Source of the DNA: an uncultured Prolixibacteraceae bacterium
Lineage (GTDB): Bacteria > Bacteroidota > Bacteroidia > Bacteroidales > Prolixibacteraceae
Direction of reading: 5' to 3'
Assembly (NCBI GenBank): GCA_937915865.1
Contig: CALGIG010000057.1
Location: forward strand, 1 to 64,000
DNA length: 64,000 nucleotides
Within the stretch, counting starts at the first letter, position 1, and every line of letters starts with the position of its first letter. The notes beneath the pieces are model-generated. The model was not told the DNA's origin. It saw only the letters and a list, made by a program, of their open reading frames with translations, and ran no database searches. Below, piece by piece: positions 16,998-26,881 of this stretch. The translations under genes and the position numbers were made by a program.

Positions 16998-18680
16998 TTA
17001 ATTTGCCTTAATTACCCTGCCTTTATCGAAAATTGCAGCGTAATCACCTGGTTTATGTAATATTTCAATAGCTTTTTTAATGTCAGAGTCATCACGCAAA
17101 GCAGCTTTAATTGCTCCTTTCTGGTAATAATAACGCGAGATAATCTCATCAGTCAGAAGATCAGTAATCTCCTTTTTAAAGTGTTGCAAATCCTGATCAA
17201 GGTTATGCCCTAATTTCAATTTGAGTTCCTCGAACTGGTCTTTCGAAAGATCGTAATATTTTTCTTTTTTGGCTACATCAAGCAATTCGTCGAGTTGCTC
17301 CTCAGTTTTCGATTCATATTTAAAATTCTGTTCTTTAATGTATTTTGTAAAGTCGGCATAAATCTCAGGAGTAATTTCGAATTCTTCAGGAAGAGCTATC
17401 TTATCGGTTTTACTATTAAAAACTGTTGCATAGTCGAAAATTACTGACCCAGTAACCAGATTGGCAGCCAGATTACTGAGCGTTTCTTCGTTAACAGCAA
17501 CATCCGGAGCAACTCCACCTCCATCGAATACAACCCGCCCTCTTTTTGTCTGAAATTTCGAAATCAGCGAATCTGGAATAATCCCGACACTTCCATCAGC
17601 ATTACGATGAGAATAGTCGAGTGCTTGAATACACCGGCCACTTGGGATATAATATTTAGCTGTTGTTATTTTAAGTTTGGCATTATAACTTAAATCGCGG
17701 GTTGTTTGAACCAAACCTTTCCCGAAGGTACGTGTGCCAATAATCATTCCCCGGTCAAGGTCCTGGATGGCACCAGCTACAATTTCTGAAGCTGAGGCCG
17801 AACCACGGTTAACCAAAACAGCAATTGGCATTATGGTATCAACAGGGTCTTCGGTAGCTGTATATACTTTATCCCATTGTTTAACTTTACCCCTGGTGCT
17901 TACAATTTCCTGGCCTTTGGGAACAAAAAGGTTAGCTAAACGAACGGCTTCCATTAATAAACCACCCGGGTTCGAACGTAAGTCGAGTACCAATGTTTTT
18001 GCACCATGTTTTTCCTTTAAATCGATCAAAGCTATTTTTACTTTTTCAGCGCAGTTCTCAGTAAAATTGGATAAACGAATATATCCAGTTTCTTTATCAA
18101 GCATTCCATAGTAAGCCACCGGATCGATCTGAATCTTTTCACGGACCAACTCAATTTCCATAGGTTTTTTCTGACCGAAACGTTGTATTTTCACTACAAC
18201 AGGTTTCTGGGCCGGCCCCTTCAAAAGTGCACTTACATCTTCTGTCGAAAGTTTTTCTGTCGATTTTCCGGCAACCTCCAGTAAAACATCACCAGCCTTC
18301 AATCCACTTTTTTGGGCAGGGAAACCTTCATAGGGTTCTGAGATTATAATTTTGCCATGTTGTTTACTAATCAGGGCGCCAATCCCGGCATATTCGCCAG
18401 TGGTCATAAACCTGAAATCTTCAACGTCGTCCTCCGGAATAAAGTTGGTGTAAGGATCGAGAGATTCGAGCATTTTATCAATGCTGGTTTTTACTAACTT
18501 GGTTGGATCAACCTCGTCAACATAAAACAGGTTCAATTCTCGAAACAAAGTGTAATAAATATCAAGGTTCTTGGCTATCTGAAAGTTTTTGTCGTCTTGT
18601 TTAAAGCTGAAAAAACTAATTGCAAACACACATACACCAACAATAACAATCCCCGCTTTTTTTGTTCTGGAAAGTTTCAT
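16998..18680 (-). CDS. Carboxy-terminal processing protease (S41)
   Basis: About 560 residues from the ATG at 18680, the start that gives a normal signal/anchor helix (KKAGIVIVGVCVFAISFFSF). A PDZ domain lies around residues 75-150 (YAGIGALISKQHGKIIISEP, then SGLKAGDVLLEVAG). The catalytic core contains LDLRSNPGGLL, the serine region NRGSASASEIVAGAIQD and the lysine region RTFGKGLVQT. The long C-terminal part is common in Bacteroidota homologues. It works in the periplasm, cutting substrates from the C-terminus. It is monocistronic with a strong terminator behind it. Confidence 0.93.
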   Translation of the reverse strand: MKLSRTKKAGIVIVGVCVFAISFFSFKQDDKNFQIAKNLDIYYTLFRELNLFYVDEVDPTKLVKTSIDKMLESLDPYTNFIPEDDVEDFRFMTTGEYAGIGALISKQHGKIIISEPYEGFPAQKSGLKAGDVLLEVAGKSTEKLSTEDVSALLKGPAQKPVVVKIQRFGQKKPMEIELVREKIQIDPVAYYGMLDKETGYIRLSNFTENCAEKVKIALIDLKEKHGAKTLVLDLRSNPGGLLMEAVRLANLFVPKGQEIVSTRGKVKQWDKVYTATEDPVDTIMPIAVLVNRGSASASEIVAGAIQDLDRGMIIGTRTFGKGLVQTTRDLSYNAKLKITTAKYYIPSGRCIQALDYSHRNADGSVGIIPDSLISKFQTKRGRVVFDGGGVAPDVAVNEETLSNLAANLVTGSVIFDYATVFNSKTDKIALPEEFEITPEIYADFTKYIKEQNFKYESKTEEQLDELLDVAKKEKYYDLSKDQFEELKLKLGHNLDQDLQHFKKEITDLLTDEIISRYYYQKGAIKAALRDDSDIKKAIEILHKPGDYAAIFDKGRVIKAN

Positions 18681-18887
18681 TTCTAATCTCTTGTTAATTA
18701 ATGCACTCGAATCCTGAAGAGGAACAATTATGAAAACGAACGAAAAGAAAAGTTTCGACAATAAACATTAAATTGTTCATGGCTTCTGATCCTTAAAATC
18801 AAAAACAAAAATAGTAAAAGCTTTGTTTTAACGAACTTTAGCCAGAATCTTATTCGTTAATTATTCTTAAGCTTAATTTTTAAACCT

Positions 18888-19334
18888 TTATTTGGTTGTT
18901 CTGGTCCAGGTAGTCGAACGGCCCAGCCATTTTATTCCGGCAACATACCCTTTAATATTCAGAGTGTTATTATCACTTCCAAACCACGCATAGCAATCAT
19001 AGGTTTTGCCATTTTTAGGATCGTAAATCCTTCCGTTAATCCATTGTTTATCAGATGAATTAAATTTCAGTCGTGAAAGAATTTGTATGCCAATTCGTGA
19101 GCGCGAACGAAGTTTTTCATCCGGGTTCATATTGTCTTTCTCGGGTTCTCCATTAACATATTTTTCAGGGATGATATAAATAATCATCCCAACAAATTCC
19201 CCATTATTTTCTTTTACTTCAATTTTAGAGGTTTTTTCGTTGTTCCACCAAATTCCGATGATTTTTTGTGCATCTTGTGCATAAGAAACTATAAAAAGAA
19301 GGCTAAAAACAAGCGAGAATATTAGACTTTTCAT
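18888..19334 (-). CDS. DUF2147-family secreted protein
   Basis: About 148 residues from the ATG at 19334, with a signal peptide ending near SYA. The mature domain follows the DUF2147 pattern: GIWWNNEKTSKIEVKENNGE, GIQILSRLKF, INGRIYDPKNGKTYDCYAWF, and LNIKGYVAGIKWLGRSTTW. The family has a calycin-like barrel fold with unknown ligand. It stands alone on the minus strand, divergent from the plus-strand outer-membrane gene at 19515. Confidence 0.85.
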   Translation of the reverse strand: MKSLIFSLVFSLLFIVSYAQDAQKIIGIWWNNEKTSKIEVKENNGEFVGMIIYIIPEKYVNGEPEKDNMNPDEKLRSRSRIGIQILSRLKFNSSDKQWINGRIYDPKNGKTYDCYAWFGSDNNTLNIKGYVAGIKWLGRSTTWTRTTK

Positions 19335-19514
19335 TGTCAAACGATTTTGAGGTTCAGATAATTGTCAGCAATTTATATTTTTTTCATCTACATTAAATTT
19401 AAAGTACTTCATTTGACAGCTTTATTGCCTGAATTTGATTTTTTTTGTTCTGGTTTTCGAAAAATAAGTATGTATCGATTGAAAATTTTATTTTTGACTA
19501 AAAATCCCCCAATT

Positions 19515-20222
19515 ATGAACCGAATACTTATTTTCTTTGTTTTTTTTGTACTTTCGAGCAGTGCTTTTGCTCAGCTGAGCATTTCTGAAGCTGAAATAAC
19601 ACTTCAAAGTCGCCATATTTGGCGTGGCACCAAACTGGGCGATGCACCCATGATTGAACCTTCGATTACCGTTTCAAACGGAAATTTTAGTTTTAATGTT
19701 TGGGCAGCCAAGAGTTTGAACAATAGTTATTCTGAAATAGATTTAACGCCTTCGTACCAAATAGGTGAATTAACTGTTTCTTTACTTGATTATTATGTGC
19801 CTGAAATAGGAGAGGGAAACAGTTACCTGAATTTAAAAAAAGGAGAAAGTTGCCATACTTTGGAATTTATGTTAGATAATTATTCAGGAGAAAAGAGCCG
19901 GCTAAAATGGATGATCGGAACTTTTTTTGCCGGAGACCAGAATGAAGAAACCGGACATACATTCTTTTCAACGTATGTTGAGTTTAAATATCCGTTCAGC
20001 TTTTTAAAGATTGATGCCGAACCTTTTGTTGGTTTAACTCCTTTCAAAGGTTATTATGCCGATAAGTTCGCCTTCATAAATTCAGGGTTGGTACTAAGTA
20101 AAGAAATAAAGATTTCGAAAAAGCTTGTTTGTCCGCTAAACCTGACTTATACTTATAATCCTTATGCCGATCACCACTTTTTGACATTTGGTTTCGGACT
20201 GGCCCTTTCTTCTGAAGAATAA
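19515..20222 (+). CDS. Putative outer-membrane beta-barrel protein
   Basis: About 235 residues from the ATG at 19515, which gives a clean signal peptide (MNRILIFFVFFVLSSSAFAQ); the open frame upstream lacks sense. The mature part starts with SRHIWRGTKLGDAP, resembling the SRYVWRG motif of TorF-like putative porins, and ends in a strand-like FGFGLAL segment before a short acidic tail. No substrate can be named. A palindromic terminator follows directly. Confidence 0.65.
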   Translation: MNRILIFFVFFVLSSSAFAQLSISEAEITLQSRHIWRGTKLGDAPMIEPSITVSNGNFSFNVWAAKSLNNSYSEIDLTPSYQIGELTVSLLDYYVPEIGEGNSYLNLKKGESCHTLEFMLDNYSGEKSRLKWMIGTFFAGDQNEETGHTFFSTYVEFKYPFSFLKIDAEPFVGLTPFKGYYADKFAFINSGLVLSKEIKISKKLVCPLNLTYTYNPYADHHFLTFGFGLALSSEE

Positions 20223-20248
20223 CATTATAAAAATCAACATATCAATCA

Positions 20249-20281
20249 ATTAAACATTCCATTGGAATGTTTAATGTTTTT
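20249..20281 (+). terminator. Intrinsic terminator
   Basis: Perfect palindrome with 12-bp arms at 20249-20260 and 20264-20275 (attaaacattcc and its complement), followed by gttttt. It separates the outer-membrane gene from the MarR operon. Confidence 0.75.
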
Positions 20282-20289
20282 AACAAGAA

Positions 20290-20325
20290 ATAGTTGCAAA
20301 AGTCAACTATTATCAGGTATTTTTG
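20290..20325 (+). promoter_or_regulatory. Promoter and probable MarR operator of the efflux operon
   Basis: Inverted repeat atagttg (20290-20296) and caactat (20304-20310), 7 nt apart, the style of a MarR-family operator. A Bacteroidota-type -7 element TATTTTTG (pattern TAnnTTTG) lies at 20318-20325, and the TTG at 20294-20296 is 21 nt upstream of it, matching the -33 position. The operator therefore covers the -33 element and MarR binding should block the promoter. Confidence 0.65.
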
Positions 20326-20344
20326 TCGCTATAAAAGTTACAAC

Positions 20345-20791
20345 ATGGAGGAGGTTAAATCGTTAGGATATATGTTGGCACGGACATTAAGAATATTTGC
20401 TAATTTGGCAACTATAGAATTAAAAAACAGGGATATAGAGCTCACATTTGAGCAATACCTAATGCTTAAATTCATTGACTCGGATGCTAACATTATTCAA
20501 CAAGATATAGCTAAACATTTGAAAAAAGATAAATCGATCATTGTCAGACAAATGGATAACCTAATGGAGAAAGAATACCTGGTTAGGATTCCGAATTGCG
20601 ACGACAAAAGAAAAAAGAACCTGATCTTAACTCCTAAAGGGAAAGGTATGATGAACAAAATTACTGAGTTAAATTTTGATATTTCTAAAAAACTAATTGA
20701 AGGAGTTGATAGCGAAGACTATAAAATGTTTTTAAATGTATTGGGTAAAATTCAGGAAAATGGAGGTACTGCCGACGATTTTTTTAAATAA
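20345..20791 (+). CDS. MarR-family transcriptional regulator
   Basis: About 148 residues from the ATG at 20345. It has the MarR winged-helix layout: LTFEQYLMLKFI helix, DIAKHLKKDKSIIVRQMDNL as recognition helix, then the wing LVRIPNCDDKRKKNLILT with its DxR pattern and a long C-terminal dimer helix. It leads an operon with the three parts of an RND efflux pump, 27 bp upstream of the adaptor gene. Repression of the operon and autoregulation through the palindrome at 20290-20310 are likely; the inducer is unknown. Confidence 0.9.
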   Translation: MEEVKSLGYMLARTLRIFANLATIELKNRDIELTFEQYLMLKFIDSDANIIQQDIAKHLKKDKSIIVRQMDNLMEKEYLVRIPNCDDKRKKNLILTPKGKGMMNKITELNFDISKKLIEGVDSEDYKMFLNVLGKIQENGGTADDFFK

Positions 20792-20818
20792 AACAGATAA
20801 AGCAACTAAATGTAGAAT

Positions 20819-22009
20819 ATGAGAACAACTAAAAACATCAGAAATTTGAGTTTGGGATTATTAGCTCTTGCTGTTGTTGCATGTGGTAAAAAGCAGCAGG
20901 CTGGTGGTCCCGGTGGTGCTGGAGGTCAGGTGAAAGAATACCCGGTTATTGCAGTAACAGCTCAGTCAACCCAATTATTTAAAGATTACCCGGCAAAGCT
21001 CGAAGGCCAGCAAACAGTGGAAATCAGATCGAAAATAACAGGTTATATCGATCAGATTTTAGTTGACGAAGGAGCTCTTGTTCATAAAGGGCAGATACTC
21101 TTTAAGTTGAATTCGAATGATTTACAAGCGACAGTTCGATCGGCTGAAGCGTTGGTGAAGGTTTCGGAAGCCGACGTTGTTTCAGCCCGGATAAATCTGG
21201 AGAAAACTAAACCATTAGTTGAAAAAAGTATTATCAGCAAATTCGAACTCGAATCGGTTGAATCGACTCTGAAACTAAAAGAAGCTCAATTAGCTCAGGC
21301 TAAAGCAAACCTCGAAAATGCCAAAGCCAATCTTCAGTATGCAAACATTGCAAGTCCGGCTGATGGGAATATTGGTATCTTTCCATATAGAGTTGGTAGC
21401 CTGGTTAGCGCTACAAGCGCCGAACCACTAACAACTATCTCGAATACAGCCAAAATGTATGCTTATTTTTCTTTCAACGAGAAAGAATTCCTTACCTTAA
21501 CAAAAGGTTTGGAAGGAAAAAATCTTCAGGAAAAATTTAAAAAACTACCAGATGTTTCTTTGGTCTTAGCCGACAATTCGGTGTATGAGCAACCAGGAAG
21601 AATTGAAACAGCAAGCGGATTGATTGATCCTCAAACTGGAGCTGTGAACGTGCGCGCAACATTCGCTAATTCTGAAGGGTTGTTGCGTAGCGGAGGGACC
21701 GGACAGGTTCGTATTCCACAGTATGTGGAATCGGCCATTATCATTCCTCAGAAGACAACTTACGAACTACAGGGTAAATATTTTGTTTACACCGTAGGGG
21801 CCGACAATAAAGTAAAGAATACAGAGATTAATGTAGTTGTCGGGAATTTGAAGGGTTCGTACATCGTTACCAAAGGGTTGACGGTTGGGGATAAAATCGT
21901 TTTGGAGGGAATCGCCTCTCTTCGCAACGATACTGAAATTAAACCGAAACTGGTTGATGTGGGTAGCCTTTCAGAAAACCAGCAAGAAGCTAATAAGCCT
22001 AAAAATTAA
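20819..22009 (+). CDS. RND efflux periplasmic adaptor (AcrA/MexA type), lipoprotein
   Basis: A 396-residue adaptor with a lipobox (LALAVVAC) followed by a glycine-rich linker. The biotinyl-lipoyl half motifs are present (VEIRSKITGYIDQILVDEGA and YANIASPADGNIGIF), separated by a coiled-coil hairpin (about 100-165), then the beta-barrel domain (RIETASGLIDPQTGAVNVRA). It links the inner-membrane pump encoded next with the outer-membrane channel. The 12-bp gap to the pump gene supports co-transcription. Confidence 0.93.
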   Translation: MRTTKNIRNLSLGLLALAVVACGKKQQAGGPGGAGGQVKEYPVIAVTAQSTQLFKDYPAKLEGQQTVEIRSKITGYIDQILVDEGALVHKGQILFKLNSNDLQATVRSAEALVKVSEADVVSARINLEKTKPLVEKSIISKFELESVESTLKLKEAQLAQAKANLENAKANLQYANIASPADGNIGIFPYRVGSLVSATSAEPLTTISNTAKMYAYFSFNEKEFLTLTKGLEGKNLQEKFKKLPDVSLVLADNSVYEQPGRIETASGLIDPQTGAVNVRATFANSEGLLRSGGTGQVRIPQYVESAIIIPQKTTYELQGKYFVYTVGADNKVKNTEINVVVGNLKGSYIVTKGLTVGDKIVLEGIASLRNDTEIKPKLVDVGSLSENQQEANKPKN

Positions 22010-22021
22010 ATCCGGAAAACC

Positions 22022-25000
22022 ATGTTCAGGAAGTTTATTGAACGACCGATACTTTCTTCGGTCATTTCCATCATAATTGTTATATTGGGTGTGCTTGGAT
22101 TAATAAGTTTGCCCATTGAGCAATATCCAGACATTGCCCCGCCAACCATTCGTGTTACAGCTAGTTACACCGGCGCCAGTGCCGAAACTGTTCTTAAAAG
22201 TGTAGTTGTTCCGCTGGAAGAACAAATCAACGGAGTTGAAAACATGATTTACATGAACTCCTCGGCCAGTAACAACGGAACTGCTTCTATCGAAGTTTAT
22301 TTCAAACAAGGGACTAATCCAGACATGGCTGCAGTAAACGTGCAAAACCGTGTTTCTAGGGCAACCAGTATCCTTCCATCGGAAGTAACCCGCGCGGGTG
22401 TAACAGTAGCCAAACGTCAACCAAGTATGTTGCTTATCTTTTCGTTGTACAGCCAAAATGGCGAGTACGACGAAGTTTTTCTCCAAAATTATGCTAAGAT
22501 CAACTTATTACCGCAAATACAGCGTGTAAGCGGAGTTGGCGACGCCTCGGTATTTGGGGGAAAAGATTACTCGATGCGTGTTTGGCTTAAGCCCGATGTT
22601 ATGGCAGCGTATGGTCTGATGCCTTCAGACGTTATTACCGCATTGAACGAACAAAGTTTGGAAGCAGCTCCAGGCCGCCTGGGCGAGCGTAATGAACAGT
22701 CGTTTGAATATGTTCTGAAATATAAAGGGAAACTAAGTCAGCCTGCCGAGTTTGAAAACATTGTTATACGTGCCGATAAACAGGGAAATATCCTTCGGTT
22801 GAAAGATGTTGCACGCATTGAACTTGGCGCTTTGAGCTATTCAGTTTCAACTTTTGCAATGAAACAGCCTGGTATAACAGTTGCTGTTTTCCAGTCACCA
22901 GGATCGAATGCCCGCGATGTCATCATTCAAACTCAGAACGTAATTGAAGAAGCAGCTAAATCGTTTCCTTCAGGAGTAAAATATAAATACACAGTAAATG
23001 CCAACGATTTTCTTGATAGTTCAATCGAAAAAGTATTACATACTTTACTCGAAGCTTTTATCCTGGTATTTATTGTTGTTTTCCTGTTCCTCCAGAATTT
23101 CAGGGCCACGCTTATACCTGCCATCTCGGTACCTGTGGCTATTATAGGTACATTCTTTTTCCTTGGCTTATTTGGTTTTACAATCAATCTACTTACCTTA
23201 TTTGCATTGGTGTTGGCTATCGGTATTGTGGTCGACGATGCCATTGTAGTTGTTGAGGCCGTTCATGCCAAACTCGACCAGGGAGCCCGAAATGCTAAGG
23301 ATGCAGCAGTCTCGGCCATGAGCGAGATTTCTACAGCTATTGTTTCCATCACATTAGTTATGTCGGCTGTATTTGTCCCTGTGACATTTATTAAAGGAAC
23401 AACTGGTGTATTCTATAAACAATTTGGTATTACTCTGGCAGTAGCTATTGTAATATCAGCGATAAACGCTCTAACATTAAGTCCTGCACTTTGTGCAATA
23501 TTCTTAAAGCCACATCATTCTAACGAGTTGCACAACAAAGGTTTTATGCAAAAGTTTTATGCCTCGTTCAATGTTGCGTTCGATAGCATGACTAACCGTT
23601 ACCGGCATACAGTAAATTTCTTCATCAAAAAAAGATGGCTTTCGGTCATGCTGATTGTAACATTTGTTGGCGTTCTTGTTGTTTTGATGAAAATTACCCC
23701 AACGGGATTTGTTCCGGCTGAAGATACAGGTAAGTTCTTTATCGATATTAGTATGGCTCCAGCTACTTCGCAGGAAAGAACAAAACAAATAGTTAATAAG
23801 GTTGACAGCATTTTAGCCAGTATTCCTGAAGTTGACGGACGTTCAATGATTATTGGTAGTTCAATGATTAGCGGAGCAGGAAGTTCGTATGGTATGATGA
23901 TTTGCAGTATGAAGCCTTTCAGCGAAAGAAAGGAAAAAGGACAGGATCAAAACAGTATTATTGGCCGTATTATGGCTATGACTTCCAACATTAAAGATGC
24001 GCGAATTACAGTTTTTTCTCCACCAATGGTTCCTGGTTTTAGCTTCTCTAATGGGTTCGACCTTAAACTAGAAGACAAAACCGGTGGAGACATTAAGGCT
24101 TTTGAGCAAATTGCCCGCCAGTTTTTGGGAGCTTTGTCTCAACGACCAGAGATTCAGTACGCTATGACATCATTTAATACCAATTTTCCGCAATACCAGG
24201 TTGATGTTGATGTTGCGCGTTGTAAACGTTCTGGAATTTCAACCAGTACCGTTTTGACTGCATTGCAGGGTTACGTGGGCGGATATTATGCTTCCGACTT
24301 TAACCGCTTTGGGAAACAATACCGTGTGATGGTACAGGCCGAACCTAATTTCAGAGGAAATCCAGAAGATTTAAACAGCATTTTTGTAAAGACCTCAACC
24401 GGAGAAATGTCACCAATTACCGAATTTATTACAATAAAACGTGTTTATGGTCCCGAAAATATTTCTCGTTTTAATATGTATACTGCTATTTCGGTAACTG
24501 GAGCTCCAAACTTTGGATACAGTACCGGTGAAGCAATTAAAGCTGTTCAGGATGTTGCAAGCCAAACGTTACCAGCCGGATATGGGTACGAATTCTCAGG
24601 TTTAACACGTGAAGAAATTTCATCGGGGAACCAATCCATTTGGATTTTTGCACTCAGTGTAATTTTCGTTTATTTTCTGTTGGCAGCCCAGTACGAAAGT
24701 TATATTATGCCACTTTCTATTATCTTCTCGTTACCTATTGGTATTGCTGGTTCGTTCATCTTTGCCAAGATTATGGGCGTTCAAAACAACATTTACCTTC
24801 AGATTTCACTCATTATGCTTATCGGACTTTTGGCTAAAAATGCCATCTTGATTGTAGAATTTGCTTTGCAGCGACGCCACCGCGGAATGAGTATTATACA
24901 ATCGGCAATTGATGGTGCAACAGCTCGTTTGCGTCCTATTTTGATGACTTCGTTTGCCTTTATTTTTGGCTTGATTCCGCTGGTTATTGGAGGTGGAGTT

Positions 25001-25195
25001 GGGGCAAATGGTAATCGTTCAATTGGAGTTGGGGCTGTTGGTGGTATGTTGGTTGGTACAATGATCGGAATCCTGGTTATCCCAACTATGTATGCTATTT
25101 TCCAAACCCTTCAGGAAAAAATTACCAAACCTGAAAAACAGTCAATTTCTGAGATGAATTGTCTGGAAGGTGAAGAAGAAGAATTTGAAGGTTAA
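22022..25195 (+). CDS. RND efflux inner-membrane pump (HAE1/AcrB type)
   Basis: A 1057-residue transporter with the two-fold RND layout: twelve helices and two large periplasmic loops. The proton-relay aspartates are visible in helix 4 (ALVLAIGIVVDDAIVVVE). The N-terminal FIERPILSSVISIIIVILG and the QxAIxxPPTIRV-like YPDIAPPTIRV motif are typical. The G-loop region and the second-half NAILIVEFA motif are normal. It exports hydrophobic or amphiphilic compounds, possibly drugs or bile acids; the substrate cannot be fixed. Confidence 0.95.
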   Translation: MFRKFIERPILSSVISIIIVILGVLGLISLPIEQYPDIAPPTIRVTASYTGASAETVLKSVVVPLEEQINGVENMIYMNSSASNNGTASIEVYFKQGTNPDMAAVNVQNRVSRATSILPSEVTRAGVTVAKRQPSMLLIFSLYSQNGEYDEVFLQNYAKINLLPQIQRVSGVGDASVFGGKDYSMRVWLKPDVMAAYGLMPSDVITALNEQSLEAAPGRLGERNEQSFEYVLKYKGKLSQPAEFENIVIRADKQGNILRLKDVARIELGALSYSVSTFAMKQPGITVAVFQSPGSNARDVIIQTQNVIEEAAKSFPSGVKYKYTVNANDFLDSSIEKVLHTLLEAFILVFIVVFLFLQNFRATLIPAISVPVAIIGTFFFLGLFGFTINLLTLFALVLAIGIVVDDAIVVVEAVHAKLDQGARNAKDAAVSAMSEISTAIVSITLVMSAVFVPVTFIKGTTGVFYKQFGITLAVAIVISAINALTLSPALCAIFLKPHHSNELHNKGFMQKFYASFNVAFDSMTNRYRHTVNFFIKKRWLSVMLIVTFVGVLVVLMKITPTGFVPAEDTGKFFIDISMAPATSQERTKQIVNKVDSILASIPEVDGRSMIIGSSMISGAGSSYGMMICSMKPFSERKEKGQDQNSIIGRIMAMTSNIKDARITVFSPPMVPGFSFSNGFDLKLEDKTGGDIKAFEQIARQFLGALSQRPEIQYAMTSFNTNFPQYQVDVDVARCKRSGISTSTVLTALQGYVGGYYASDFNRFGKQYRVMVQAEPNFRGNPEDLNSIFVKTSTGEMSPITEFITIKRVYGPENISRFNMYTAISVTGAPNFGYSTGEAIKAVQDVASQTLPAGYGYEFSGLTREEISSGNQSIWIFALSVIFVYFLLAAQYESYIMPLSIIFSLPIGIAGSFIFAKIMGVQNNIYLQISLIMLIGLLAKNAILIVEFALQRRHRGMSIIQSAIDGATARLRPILMTSFAFIFGLIPLVIGGGVGANGNRSIGVGAVGGMLVGTMIGILVIPTMYAIFQTLQEKITKPEKQSISEMNCLEGEEEEFEG

Positions 25196-25217
25196 CCCAT
25201 TCAGAAACGACAGAATT

Positions 25218-26609
25218 ATGAGAATAAATTTGATTAAATATTTCATCCCAGTGCTGATGTTGGCCTTAATATTTGGCTCGTGCAGCACTCCCAGACATTA
25301 TCAGCGAGGAATGGTTTCTACAGAAAAGCTGTATGGTGATACATTAATTACCGATACAACTAATTTGGCGAATAAACCATGGAAAGAACTTTTTACTGAA
25401 AGTCTTCTTCAGAAATATATTGACGAAGGACTTCACAATAATCCCGATTTACAGACAGCAATTTTGAAAGTTACTGAAGCTGAAGCCTATTTGTCGCAAA
25501 GTAAAGCTGCATTATTACCGGGCATTTCAGCAAACGGGAAAAAGAACTATACCCGCAATCCCGAAACTTTGTATCCCAGCGGTCCCAGGGAAGTAAATTA
25601 TTATCAGCTTTCGGCTGATGCAAGTTGGGAAATTGATGTTTGGGGAAAACTAAGAAGTGCCAAACGAGCATCGTATGCCAGTCTTTTGGCTACTGATGCT
25701 GCAAAGAAAGCAGTTCAAACGCGCCTGATTTCGAGCATTGCTTCCGCATATTATACATTGTTAAGTTTGGATGCAAAACTTGAAATCACTCGCAAAACAG
25801 TGAAAAACAACATTGACCTTGTTGAAACCATGAAGGTTTTGCAGGGAAGTGGAAAAGTAAACGGGGCTGCAGTTGTTCAAAGCGAAGCCGCCAGATATGC
25901 TGCAGAGGTTACCATTCCCGACTTGGAACAGCAGGTTCGTGAAGCCGAAAATACACTTTGCCTGTTGCTCGGACGAACACCTGGACATGTGGAAAGAGGT
26001 AAAATATCGGATCAAATGCTTTCGGCTTTGTTGAAAACTGGCGTTCCATCTCAGTTACTCGACAACCGCCCGGATGTTGCACAGGCCGAATATTTAGTGA
26101 TGAATGCCTGGGAACTTACCAACAATGCCAGATCATACTTTTTTCCAGCTCTAACTGTAACTGCTTCAGCTGGGTTCGCAGCCGCTGATTTAAGCGAATT
26201 GCTTGATCCAACAGCTTTTGCTGCCAATGTAATTGGTGGATTAGCCCAGCCTTTATTTGCCAAAAGAGCAAATATTACAAGGCTAAAAGTGACCAAAGCA
26301 CAGCAGGAAGAAGCTCTAATCAATTTCAGAAATACGTTGCTGAAAGCAGGCCAGGAAGTACACAATGCACTTGGTTCGTACGAATCATCGGTGAAAAAAA
26401 CAGCATTACGCCAACAACAATTGAATGCGCTGATAAAGTCGGTTGACTACACCAAAGAATTGCTCACCTATGGAACAGCAACCTATACCGAAGTTCTGAA
26501 TGCCCAAACCAGTTTATTGTCGGCTCAGCTAAACGATATAAACGATCGTTTGCAACAATTAAATGCAATGGTAACTCTGTATCGGGCGCTGGGTGGCGGC
26601 TGGAGGTAA
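25218..26609 (+). CDS. Outer-membrane efflux channel (TolC/OprM, NodT type)
   Basis: About 463 residues from the ATG at 25218. Signal peptide with lipobox (LIFGSC), so probably an acylated OprM-like channel. The two OEP repeats are visible with long helices (e.g. NPDLQTAILKVTEAEAYLSQ and ASYASLLATDAAKKAVQTRL) and the NRPDVAQAEY motif that marks the second repeat. It completes a tripartite pump with the two preceding genes; the pump gene ends 22 bp upstream. Confidence 0.92.
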   Translation: MRINLIKYFIPVLMLALIFGSCSTPRHYQRGMVSTEKLYGDTLITDTTNLANKPWKELFTESLLQKYIDEGLHNNPDLQTAILKVTEAEAYLSQSKAALLPGISANGKKNYTRNPETLYPSGPREVNYYQLSADASWEIDVWGKLRSAKRASYASLLATDAAKKAVQTRLISSIASAYYTLLSLDAKLEITRKTVKNNIDLVETMKVLQGSGKVNGAAVVQSEAARYAAEVTIPDLEQQVREAENTLCLLLGRTPGHVERGKISDQMLSALLKTGVPSQLLDNRPDVAQAEYLVMNAWELTNNARSYFFPALTVTASAGFAAADLSELLDPTAFAANVIGGLAQPLFAKRANITRLKVTKAQQEEALINFRNTLLKAGQEVHNALGSYESSVKKTALRQQQLNALIKSVDYTKELLTYGTATYTEVLNAQTSLLSAQLNDINDRLQQLNAMVTLYRALGGGWR

Positions 26610-26696
26610 ATAACCTCTTCCCTGCCCTTCTCTCAATTAATTTCTCAAACCAAGTCCATTTTGAAAGGTTTAACCCTGACAATAGGAGTCAAAATC

Positions 26697-26743
26697 AATC
26701 AGGCAAGTTGTGTAAGAGGTGATCTTACACAACTTGCCTGATT
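26697..26743 (+). terminator. Long perfect hairpin ending the efflux operon
   Basis: Arms 26697-26717 and 26723-26743 are fully complementary over 21 bp (aatcaggcaagttgtgtaaga), with a 5-nt loop. A moderately T-rich tract follows. It lies about 90 bp after the channel gene. Confidence 0.75.
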
Positions 26744-26881
26744 AATTATTTTCCCTTATTACACAAATACATCTTATTGACAAGGTAGCTTATTATAAAA
26801 GTATCAACTCTTTTGGCGTCCTGGATTTTCAAATGGATGGTTATCTCAATAAATTAATCGTAGTAGAATTGACACAATCAA

